Shown: positions 23,438 through 30,742 of the stretch, one piece after another | Numbering within the stretch: the first letter of the stretch is position 1 | How the letters are laid out: each line of letters starts with the position of its first letter | Assembly (NCBI RefSeq): GCF_049674955.1 | Contig: NZ_CP187232.1 | Coordinates: 3,038,001-3,102,000, forward strand | From: Sphaerisporangium viridialbum | GTDB taxonomy: Bacteria; Actinomycetota; Actinomycetes; Streptosporangiales; Streptosporangiaceae | Length of the DNA stretch: 64,000 nt | Reading direction: 5' to 3' | The notes under the pieces: model-generated | Database searches by the model: none | What the model was told of the DNA's origin: nothing | The model's input: only the letters and a program-made list of their open reading frames with translations | Program-made: the position numbers and the translations under genes

Positions 23438-24553
23438 TCAGGATGTGGCCGTGACGGCGGGCTCCGCTCTCGGCCGGAGAGTCCCGCAGGCGGGGCAGTC
23501 GGGCGCGGCCGGATGGCGCGCGTAGACGTGCTGGTCGGGGGCGACCAGATTGACCCCGGTGACGTAGCCCCCGGGCAGGGCGGGGACGCCGGTGAGCAGC
23601 GAGATGATCGCCTGGGCGGTCAGGTGACCCGACACCCCGGCGGACGGGGCGATCACCCCGCGCCCGCCCAGGTCGACGGGGGCGCCGGGTGGCAGGCTCG
23701 CCTCGACATGCGCGTTCAGGCACTCGTAGCAGGGCCCGCCGGGGCTGAACGCGCCCACGCTGACCAGGGGCCCGTTGTAGCCGCCTACCGCCCACGGCAC
23801 GCCCGCCGCCAGGCACACCCGGTTCGCCCACACGCGGATGCCCGCGCGACCGCGAGGCTCGTCCGCGCACAGGGCGAGCGCGTCGAACCCGGCGACGAGC
23901 TCGGCCAGCTCGCGCTCGCACTCGATCGAGCGGCTCTCTCCGGTGATGTCGAGGCAGGAGTTGACCTCGGAGAGCCTCGCGACCGTGACCTCGGCCTTGG
24001 GGCTCCCGATGTCCGCCTCGCGGTAGAGGGCCTGCCGCGTGAGGTTGGACAGCTCGACCACGTCGCGGTCGACGCAGTGGATGCCGCCGACGCCGCAGGC
24101 CGCCAGCGCCCAGGCCGCGTGGCTGCCCGTACCTCCGAGCCCGAGGACGAGCACCCGTGAGCGCTTGAGGCGGACCTGCGCCTCCCAGCCGTGCGCGCGC
24201 GGGGTCAGGTCGACCCGGCGGAAGAACGCCATGTTCCTTTCGTACCGCTCCTGCTCGGCCGGGCTCAGCTCGTCGGGCGGCCTGGCCGAGGCGTCCTCGA
24301 CATATCCGGAATTGACCAGGAGCTCCACGATCGCGGTCGCGCCCGCCCGCGTGAGCGCGGGGAACGCGCCGCGCAGCAGGGCCGCTATTTCCTCCTGCGT
24401 GCGCGTGCCGTCCATGGCGACCAGCGCGGCCCATGCGAAGCCGTCCGGATCGGCGATCTCGGCGGCGACCCCGTAAATGGACCCGCCGATGCGAACCCTG
24501 CCGTCTCCGGCCCTGTGGGGCCGGTGCTCGGCTTTCACTCGTGGCAACCGCAC
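23438..24553 (-). CDS. E1/ThiF-like adenylating enzyme with PqqD-like leader-binding domain
   Basis: The 371-residue protein has two parts. Residues about 18-88 (RIGGSIYGVAAEI...TRTQEEIAALL...ELLVNSGYVED) resemble a PqqD-type RiPP recognition element. From about 135 it is an E1-superfamily adenylyltransferase: nucleotide motif LGLGGTGSHAAW, VDRDVVELSNLTRQ, DIGSPKAE, an Asp after strand 5 (CADEP) and CxxC pairs CYEC and CPAC for structural zinc. MccB (microcin C) and PaaA (pantocin A) have the same design and activate a precursor peptide carboxylate with ATP. The GTG at 24553 has GAGG with 5 nt spacing; a GTG at 24559 is in frame. Confidence 0.85.
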   Translation of the reverse strand: MRLPRVKAEHRPHRAGDGRVRIGGSIYGVAAEIADPDGFAWAALVAMDGTRTQEEIAALLRGAFPALTRAGATAIVELLVNSGYVEDASARPPDELSPAEQERYERNMAFFRRVDLTPRAHGWEAQVRLKRSRVLVLGLGGTGSHAAWALAACGVGGIHCVDRDVVELSNLTRQALYREADIGSPKAEVTVARLSEVNSCLDITGESRSIECERELAELVAGFDALALCADEPRGRAGIRVWANRVCLAAGVPWAVGGYNGPLVSVGAFSPGGPCYECLNAHVEASLPPGAPVDLGGRGVIAPSAGVSGHLTAQAIISLLTGVPALPGGYVTGVNLVAPDQHVYARHPAAPDCPACGTLRPRAEPAVTATS

Positions 24554-24614
24554 GGCCACCTCGGGTAAACAGAGGATTATCTGACACAGAGATAGTGGGT
24601 GAGTGAATCGCCGG

Positions 24615-24636
24615 CGTCAATGGTGTTCACGTGAAC
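24615..24636 (-). promoter_or_regulatory. Possible operator and -35 element of the RiPP-like operon
   Basis: A perfect 12-bp palindrome GTTCACGTGAAC at 24625-24636 lies just upstream (minus strand) of TTGACG at 24620-24615. No clear -10 hexamer follows at the right distance. An operator for a dimeric repressor is plausible; the promoter call is weak. Confidence 0.35.
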
Positions 24637-24681
24637 TTAATTGGGCTGACGAGTGGAACGGAAAACGCGTTCAGCCCGGCG

Positions 24682-25356
24682 TCAAATGGCTTTGAAGTCG
24701 GCGAAATCGAAACCGGGGGACACCACGCAGCTCACCAGGACGCCCTCTGGCCCCGCGGGGTACGCGGCCTGCCAGGTGCCGGCCGGCACGAGCGCCTGGG
24801 GGACCTGCCCGTTCTCCACGTCGGGACCGAGCGTGATGGTCTCGGCCGTGCTCTCCCGCCGGCCCGCCGAATCACCTGTGCCTTCCGGACGGTCACCTGC
24901 GCCTTCCGGACGGTCGCCCGTGCCTTGCGGACGGTCGCCCGTGCCGCCGAGCAGGAGGGTCAGCGGGCCGCCTCTGTGCCAGAACCACACCTCGTCGGAG
25001 CGGACCACGTGCCAGACGGACTCCTCGCCGGGCTGGAGAAGGAAGTAGATGCCGGTGGCGCTCTGCCGCACCCCGCCGTACCCGGGAGGCTCGAAGCCGG
25101 CGGAGGTCCTCCACGTCTCGCGGTACCACCCGCCCTCCGGGTGGGGGAGCAGCCCCAGCGCCTCGGCGACCGCGGGACGCTCCTGGACGGCGGTGAACGC
25201 CCCGGTCACGTCGCGCCGCAGGAACCTGACCCGCCCGTCGTCGCCCACGGCCACGACCGCGTCCGGCCCGGTCAGGGTCTGGTTCGCGACGCGCAACGCC
25301 TCGGCGTCGTCGGAGACGAACACCGAGGGGCCGTCCGGGTAGTCGCCGAGCGTCAT
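24682..25356 (-). CDS. DUF985 cupin family protein
   Basis: The 224-residue protein has an N-terminal segment of about 55 residues of unknown family, then a DUF985 (Cupin_5) domain: LGLLPHPEGGWYRETWRT, SATGIYFLLQPGEESVWHVVRSDEVWFWHRG, and near the C-terminus VPAGTWQAAYP and SCVVSPGFDFADF. The cupin is interrupted by an in-frame repeat (GDRPQGT, GDRPEGA, GDRPEGT). Catalytic role unknown. The ATG at 25356 gives the conserved start; the open frame further upstream overlaps the MFS gene by 4 bp, so the start may be earlier. It lies between the MFS and E1-like genes on the same strand. Confidence 0.8.
   Translation of the reverse strand: MTLGDYPDGPSVFVSDDAEALRVANQTLTGPDAVVAVGDDGRVRFLRRDVTGAFTAVQERPAVAEALGLLPHPEGGWYRETWRTSAGFEPPGYGGVRQSATGIYFLLQPGEESVWHVVRSDEVWFWHRGGPLTLLLGGTGDRPQGTGDRPEGAGDRPEGTGDSAGRRESTAETITLGPDVENGQVPQALVPAGTWQAAYPAGPEGVLVSCVVSPGFDFADFKAI
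24875..24945 (-). repeat. 21-bp tandem repeat in the cupin gene, about three copies
   Basis: Three imperfect 21-bp units encode the heptapeptide GDRPEGT/A within the beta-barrel region of the DUF985 cupin, probably as a surface loop. Confidence 0.8.
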
Positions 25357-25435
25357 GAGCAGCACGCCGCCGATCTTATGGCACCAGGGAGGCTCACGGC
25401 CGTGGACGGCCGGACGGTGAGGCTTCGTCCCGGGG

Positions 25436-25508
25436 CTCACTGGGATCGTGGTCCCCCGTCTCACTGGGATCGCGGTCCCCCCGGGGCCTCACTGGGATCG
25501 TGGTCTCC
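25436..25508. repeat. Short direct repeat CTCACTGGGATCG, three copies
   Basis: Three copies of CTCACTGGGATCG followed by (T/C)GGTC are spaced 21-32 bp apart over the 3' end of the MFS gene and the following junction. They encode variants of GDHDPSE on the minus strand. Confidence 0.8.
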
Positions 25509-26765
25509 CCGCGCGTCGCTCGCGTCGTGGTCCCCGCCCGCGGTGAGACGCCGCACGTCCGGTATGCCGAGCACGATGGCCCCGGCCGCGACCTGCCAGA
25601 TCGCGCCGAACCCCAGCAGGGCCGCGACTCCGGCGGCGGAGGCCACCGGCCCTGCGGCGGCCAGGCCGATCGGGCCGAGGGCGAACGCTCCCATGGTGGT
25701 GAGCGAGGTGATCCGCGCGAGGACTCCGGGAGGCACGTGCCGCTGGTTCGTGGTCGCGTAGAGGGCGCCGCTGACCGCCGAGCCGGCGCCGGCGACCAGC
25801 GCGGCGCCCGCGATGAGGGCGGTGGGCAGGCCCGCGGCGATGGCGCCGGATGGAAGCGCCCATCCGAACGTGGCCACCGTCGCCACCACGAGCGGACGGC
25901 GCGGCATGCGGCCCCCCATCATCGAAAGCCCGCCCGCGACGGCTCCCGCGCCGTACAGGGCCATGATCAGACCCCAGCCACGCGCACCGCCGAGACGCTC
26001 CTGCGCCACCACCGGCCCAAGTACGAGGAACGGCGCCCACACCAGCAGGTTGAACAGGGTGAACTGCAGCGTGGTCACCCAGAGCCAGGTCCTGGAACGG
26101 AACTGCTCCCACCCCTCCCGCACCGCCCCCGTCTTCGGCGCGGAGGCCACCCGCGCGGAGACGCGCAGCAGGGTGAGGGCCAGCAGGCTCACCGCGTACG
26201 TCCCCGCGTCCAGCGCGACCACCACGCCGGACCCGGCCACGGCCACGAGGACTCCGGCGATCGCGGGGCCGCCCACGGACGCCATCGACTGCGCCAGCCC
26301 CGCGAGCGCGTTGGCGTCCCGGAGCTTGCCCTCGTACGGGGTGCCCCCGGCCGCGACCGCCGGGATCAGGGCGCCACGGGCCGGCGCGTAGAACGCCTCG
26401 CCCGCACCCCAGACCGCGACGAGCACCATGAACGTCCAGATCGGCGGATGTCCGGAGAGCAGCAGCCCGGCGAGGACCGCCTGGGTGGCACAGCGGACGA
26501 CGTCGGCGTAGATCATGACGCGCCGGGGGCCCAGCCGGTCGGCGACCACGCCCCCTGCGAGCAGGAACACGATCATGGGCACGATGCGCGCCGCCATGAC
26601 GTAACCGAGGTCGGACTGGGTGCCGCCGCCGTCCAGCACCGCGAACGCCACCGCCAGCGACGCCATCGACGAACCGAGCAGCGAGGTCGCCTCGCCGATG
26701 AAGAACAGCCGCAGGTCCCGATGGGACAGAGCGCCCAGACGCCGTCGAATCCACTTCCAAGCCAT
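25461..26765 (-). CDS. MFS transporter (MFS_3/enterobactin-exporter type)
   Basis: The 434-residue protein has about 12 membrane helices. It starts MAWKWIRRRLGALSHRDLRLFFIGEATSLLGSS, typical of the MFS_3/EntS group of multidrug and siderophore exporters, and carries the loop motif GVVADRLGPRRVM between helices 2 and 3. The C-terminus is a hydrophilic repeat tail (GDHDASDARGDHDPSEAP). It is the first gene of a minus-strand series (MFS, cupin, E1-like, peptide, DUF6879, M50), so export of the modified peptide or self-resistance is a reasonable guess only. Confidence 0.88.
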   Translation of the reverse strand: MAWKWIRRRLGALSHRDLRLFFIGEATSLLGSSMASLAVAFAVLDGGGTQSDLGYVMAARIVPMIVFLLAGGVVADRLGPRRVMIYADVVRCATQAVLAGLLLSGHPPIWTFMVLVAVWGAGEAFYAPARGALIPAVAAGGTPYEGKLRDANALAGLAQSMASVGGPAIAGVLVAVAGSGVVVALDAGTYAVSLLALTLLRVSARVASAPKTGAVREGWEQFRSRTWLWVTTLQFTLFNLLVWAPFLVLGPVVAQERLGGARGWGLIMALYGAGAVAGGLSMMGGRMPRRPLVVATVATFGWALPSGAIAAGLPTALIAGAALVAGAGSAVSGALYATTNQRHVPPGVLARITSLTTMGAFALGPIGLAAAGPVASAAGVAALLGFGAIWQVAAGAIVLGIPDVRRLTAGGDHDASDARGDHDPSEAPGGPRSQ

Positions 26766-27045
26766 GCCCCCTCACCTTGGGAGCCGACCGACCCGCTTTC
26801 AATGCCCCGACTGAGAAAACTTGAGTCCCTTTACTGCAGGAGCGCTATCGAGCGGGCCGAGTGCTCTATCTGCTGTTTTCCGTGGCGTTAGACTCGAATT
26901 CCCTCCTCCAGCCGACACCATTTACTGCGGTTACCAGCTACGAGAGCCCCAATGCCCCCTGACCGAGACAGACGACCACGAGAGCGCTCGACGACAGCCC
27001 CGGTCGAGTTCGGTCGACACTTGGCCACCACCGTGAGAGTGAGCG

Positions 27046-27912
27046 ATGCCAGCCCCCGTCGAGTACGCCGTCGCGATCGATCACTACCTGGACACCCTCC
27101 GGCTGGGGGACGCGTCGCGCCGCGTCTATCGCATCGCCCTGGCGACGTGGGCCTGGCCCCTGGTGGGCAGGACTCCGCCCCAGGGGAAGGCCCGGCGCGG
27201 CGCCCGCCCGCCCATCGTGCCGCTGGCACTGCTCGACGCCCCTGACATGACAGAGCGCCTGCACGCCGCTCTGAGCGAGCGTGCCGCGACCGCCGACCCG
27301 CGTACCGTCGGCCGGGAGCTCTCCATCCTGCGCGGCGCGATCGCCTGGTGGCGCATGCGCGGCTGGATCGACGCCGACCCACTGCGGCGGCTACGGCCGC
27401 CGGCGACACCGGTCGCGGGACCCTCGGTGCTCTCTCGGGAACAACTGGCGATGATCTTCGACCTGCCGGTCGGCCTGCGGGAGCAGACCTGCTGGCGCCT
27501 GCTCTACGAGACCGCCGCGCCCATCGAGCGCATCCTCGCTCTGAACGTCGAAGACCTCGACCTGGTGCGTAGGCGCGTGCGCGGGGCCCCGGCGATCCGC
27601 TGGCGCGCGGGCACGGCCCGGCTCCTGCCCCTGCTCCTGCTCGGCCGTACGGGTGGGCCGGTGCTCCTGACGGAACGCAGGGCCGCGCCCAGCACGCCCG
27701 CCCGCGACCGCTGCCCCGTGACCGGCCGGGGCAGGCTCTCCTACCGGCGCGCCGCCGAGCTCTTCACCACCGCCACAGCCCCGATCGCTCCCGGCGGGCA
27801 AGGCTGGACACTCCGCCACCTCCGCTCCACCGGCCTCACCCACCACCAACCCAACCCCCCGCGCCAACCCCTCAGCGGCCCACCTTCACCACCCGGCCCC
27901 GTCGACCACTGA
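27046..27912 (+). pseudogene. Degenerate tyrosine recombinase (integrase) remnant
   Basis: The 288-residue frame begins with a SAM-like core-binding domain (YAVAIDHYLDTLRLG..SRRVYRIALATWAWPL) and a catalytic domain with LLYETAAPIERILALNVEDLDL and WTLRHLRSTGLTH. Related actinomycete integrases have AARAEE at box I; here the Arg position reads Pro. The HxxR of box II (HLR) is kept, but the last 25 residues are a Pro/His-rich sequence with no box III or catalytic Tyr. It is therefore probably inactive, with its 3' end replaced by repeat-like DNA. The 280 bp upstream hold no supported gene. Confidence 0.68.
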
Positions 27913-27930
27913 CCCGCCCAAACCCGCCCA

Positions 27931-28060
27931 AACCCGCCGAGAGCTGAGCACACCGGTCTCGTTGACCGCTGAGCCGACCAGACTCGCCGAGAGCTGAGCA
28001 CACGGGCCTCGTTGACCGCTGAGCCGACCGGACTCGCCGGGCGCTGAGTCGGCCGGCCGA
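27931..28060. repeat. 50-bp tandem repeat, about 2.6 copies
   Basis: Units at 27931-27980 and 27981-28030 share GAGAGCTGAGCACAC and CTCGTTGACCGCTGAGCCGAC in register; a partial third follows and a decayed one precedes. It lies directly after the truncated integrase. Confidence 0.85.
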
Positions 28061-28146
28061 ACCGGCCACACCCGCCGAGGGGCGCGTCGGGTTGCGTCCG
28101 CGGGGGTGGTGTACGAGTTGCCGCTGTTGGTCAGTGGGGGCCGGGG

Positions 28147-28497
28147 TCACTTACGGGAGCTGAGTACGCAGAACTCGTTGCCCTCCGGGTCGGCGAGCAC
28201 GACCCAGGGCTCGGCGCCCTGGCCGACGTCGGCCAGGCGTGCCCCTAGCGCGAGGAGGCGGTCGACCTCGGCCTGCTGATCCTTGGGGCGGAAGTCGAGA
28301 TGAAGCCGGTTCTTGCCCTTCTTCTCGTCGCTCACGGGGGTGAAGAGGATGCCGGGCAGGACGTCCGGGGCCAGGCGGATCTCGTACTCGTCCGCGGCGT
28401 CGTTGACGACCACCCAGCCGAGCGCCTTGGTCCACCACTCCCCGAGCGCGACCGGATCGGCCGCGTCGACCACTACTTGCTCCCAGATGAGATTCAT
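28147..28497 (-). CDS. VOC family (glyoxalase/bleomycin-resistance-like) protein
   Basis: This is a 116-residue single VOC domain: it begins MNLIWEQVVVDAADPVALGEWW and ends VLADPEGNEFCVLSSRK, the usual start and finish of the actinomycete glyoxalase-like family. HLDFRP in the middle supplies a potential metal ligand, and the terminal Glu in GNEF another. No substrate can be given. The ATG at 28497 has GGGG 5-6 nt upstream; the longer open frame is unsupported. Confidence 0.88.
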   Translation of the reverse strand: MNLIWEQVVVDAADPVALGEWWTKALGWVVVNDAADEYEIRLAPDVLPGILFTPVSDEKKGKNRLHLDFRPKDQQAEVDRLLALGARLADVGQGAEPWVVLADPEGNEFCVLSSRK

Positions 28498-28897
28498 AGA
28501 GGCCCCGTACCCATCGACACGCCCGTATTCCTGCTTTCCGCCCATACGGCCGACGCGGCTCCTGCTTTCCGGTGGGAGAGGCGATCTCTGCCTTTCGTCC
28601 GGTGGCCGGTTCCGGCTCCGTCCTTCCACCGGCGGGAAAGGTGCTTCTCGCCTTCCGCCCGATGGCCGAGGCAGCGTGCTTCCGCTGGGTGGGGAGGTGG
28701 CTCCTGTCTTTCCGCCCGGGTGGGCGAGGTGGTCTGAGTTGGTGGTGGTCTTCGGCTGACCGGGTTCGAACGTGATCTTGATTGTGGTGGTTTGTGGGGA
28801 TTTGTGAGGTGATCGGGAGCCCTCCCGCCCGTCCGAGTCGTGTTCGATCCTTCCCGATGCGACGGGCGGTTCATGAGCCTGCGTGAGGGGCGATTTT
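28498..28897. other. Intergenic region with degenerate repeats
   Basis: Some 400 bp with no supported gene. Between about 28530 and 28735 it holds several imperfect copies of a 45-60 bp element built from CTTTCCGCCCGGTGGGC and GGAGGTGGCTCCTG-like blocks. The part nearest 28900 is less GC-rich and probably holds the promoter of the SWIM operon. Confidence 0.5.
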
Positions 28898-30742
28898 TTG
28901 TCAGAGGGCGTCGATAGTGTGCCGCTCGTGATCGAACGTTGGAGCCGTGATCAGGTGCTCGCGCTCGCCCCCGACGCCTCTTCCCAGAAGGGGGCGCAGA
29001 GCGTGGGCACGCCGGCCAAGTGGTCGGCTCTGGGCAGCGTGCCCGACGTGCTCTGGGGAGAGTGCAAGGGCAGCGGGTCATCGCCTTACCGCGCCTGCGT
29101 CGACCTCGGCGAGCCCGCCTACCGTTGCAGCTGCCCGAGCCGGAAGTTCCCCTGCAAACATGCGCTCGGCCTGCTGCTCCTCTGGTCGGCCGACGGTGTG
29201 TCACCGGCCGAGGCTCCACCCGCCTGGGTCGCCGAGTGGCTCGATCAGCGTCGCGTGCGCGCCGCCAGAGCCTCCGCCACCACCGCCACGGCCCAGGGCG
29301 ACGCTCCGTCGCCTTCCGAGCCGGGCGCGGCCGAGCGGCGTGAGGCCGGTTCCGGTGACGGCGCCGCAGCCGACCGGCGCGCGGCACAGCGCGAGGAGCG
29401 GGTCGCCACGGGCCTGTCCGAGCTGGAGCGCTGGCTGGCCGACCAGGTCGGGCAGGGCCTCGCCGGAGCGCGGCAGAGCGCGCCCGCCCAGTGGCAGGAG
29501 CTGACCAGGCGCCTGGTGGACGCCCAGGCGCCCGGCGCCGCGGCGGCCGTCTCCCGGCTGCCCCGCGTGCTGGCCGAGGAAGACTGGCCTGCCCGCCTGC
29601 TCGGGGAGTACGGCCTGCTCAACCTGCTCGCCGTCGGCTACCGCCGTGCCAGCGAGCTGCCCGCGCCCCTTCGCGACACGATCCGGTCGCGCGTGGGCTT
29701 CCCGACGTCACGTGACGAGGTGCTCGCGGGCCACACCCTGCGCGATCACTGGGATGTGCTCGGCCAGCGCGACGAGGAGCAGGACCGGTTGGTCTCTCGC
29801 CGCGTCTGGCTGCGCGGGCGCAGCAGCGGCAGGTCCGCCCTGCTGCTCTCCTTCGCGCCGGTCGGCCAGGCCCTCGACACCTCGCTGGTCACCGGCACCT
29901 CGCTGGACGCCGACCTGGCCTTCTATCCCGGTGGGTCCCCGTTGCGCGCGCTGGTGGCCGCCCGGCACGGCGGAGTGCCGGCCGGGCCGCCGGGGGGCGG
30001 CGGGGTGCGCGCGGCGCTGGCGGAGGTGGCCGCCGCGCTCGAAGGAGACCCGTGGCTGGAGTCCTGGCCCGTGGTGCTGGGCCCGGTCGTCCCCGCCAAG
30101 CGCGGAGATCTATGGTTCCTCGCCGACGCGGCCTCGCCCCGGGGGCCTTCCATCGACGCGGCCTCGCCTCCGGAGCCCTCCGGCAACGCGGCCTCGCCTC
30201 CGGAGCCCTCCGGCAACGCGGCCTCGCCTCCGGAGCCCTCCGGCAACGCGGCCTCGCCTCCGGAGCCCTCCGGCAACGCGGCCTCGCCTCCGGAGCCCTC
30301 CGGCAACGCGGCCTCGCCTCCGGAGCCCTCCGGCAACGCGGCCTCGCCTCCGGAGCCCTCCGGCAACGCGGCCTCGCCTCCGGAGCCCTCCGGCAACGCG
30401 GCCTCGCCTCCGGAGCCCTCCGGCAACGCGGCCTCGCCTCCGGAGCCCTCCGGCAACGCGGCCTCGCCTCCGGGGCCCTTGGGTGACGCGATCTCCCCTC
30501 CAGAGTCTTCCACCGACACAACCCCCTCTCCGGGGGCTTCCGGCGACGCCGCCTCGTCTAGGGGGCCTTCTGGTGATCCGCCGGTGGTGGAGGGGATGCC
30601 GCTGCACCCGTCGACCGGTCTCCCGTGGCGGCTGCTGGCCGTTTCAGGAGGTCACGGGGTGACCGTGGCCGCCGAGTGGACGCCTCGGGGCTTGCGCCCG
30701 CTCACGACTTGGGACGAGGAGGGCCAGGTGGTGGTGCTGTGA
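28898..30742 (+). CDS. SWIM zinc-finger protein, first gene of the SWIM/MoxR/VWA operon
   Basis: The 614-residue protein has an N-terminal SWIM zinc finger, YRCSCPSRKFPCKHALGLLLL (CxC then CxH), a fold that binds DNA or proteins. A helical region with LSELERWLADQVGQGL follows. Residues from about 410 contain ten exact PPEPSGNAAS repeats; the C-terminus (GLPWRLLAVSGG...VAAEWTPRGLRPL) is conserved-looking. The TTG at 28898 has GAGGGG with 7 nt spacing; a GTG at 28883 and GTGs at 28919/28928 are alternatives. The stop overlaps the next gene (GTGA). The role is unknown; the operon suggests an ATP-driven complex with the MoxR and VWA proteins. Confidence 0.85.
   Translation: MSEGVDSVPLVIERWSRDQVLALAPDASSQKGAQSVGTPAKWSALGSVPDVLWGECKGSGSSPYRACVDLGEPAYRCSCPSRKFPCKHALGLLLLWSADGVSPAEAPPAWVAEWLDQRRVRAARASATTATAQGDAPSPSEPGAAERREAGSGDGAAADRRAAQREERVATGLSELERWLADQVGQGLAGARQSAPAQWQELTRRLVDAQAPGAAAAVSRLPRVLAEEDWPARLLGEYGLLNLLAVGYRRASELPAPLRDTIRSRVGFPTSRDEVLAGHTLRDHWDVLGQRDEEQDRLVSRRVWLRGRSSGRSALLLSFAPVGQALDTSLVTGTSLDADLAFYPGGSPLRALVAARHGGVPAGPPGGGGVRAALAEVAAALEGDPWLESWPVVLGPVVPAKRGDLWFLADAASPRGPSIDAASPPEPSGNAASPPEPSGNAASPPEPSGNAASPPEPSGNAASPPEPSGNAASPPEPSGNAASPPEPSGNAASPPEPSGNAASPPEPSGNAASPPEPSGNAASPPGPLGDAISPPESSTDTTPSPGASGDAASSRGPSGDPPVVEGMPLHPSTGLPWRLLAVSGGHGVTVAAEWTPRGLRPLTTWDEEGQVVVL
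30161..30460 (+). repeat. Ten perfect 30-bp tandem repeats in the SWIM gene
   Basis: Ten identical 30-bp units (each beginning GCCTCGCCTCCGGAGCCCTC) encode the decapeptide AASPPEPSGN; degenerate units flank both ends. Exact identity indicates recent expansion, so copy number probably varies between strains. All six frames are open through it, which creates many spurious ORFs. Confidence 0.97.

Noticed and set aside
23096..24160. 354-codon + strand frame opposite the E1-like gene
   Set aside because: Antisense shadow; the minus strand has E1 motifs and CxxC pairs.
26821..27036. 71-codon frame upstream of the integrase remnant
   Set aside because: No ribosome site, no recognisable sequence, ends in low-complexity; probably chance in intergenic DNA.
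30161..30460. CRISPR-like array
   Set aside because: The units are contiguous 30-bp copies with no spacers and lie in frame within a coding gene; no cas genes nearby.
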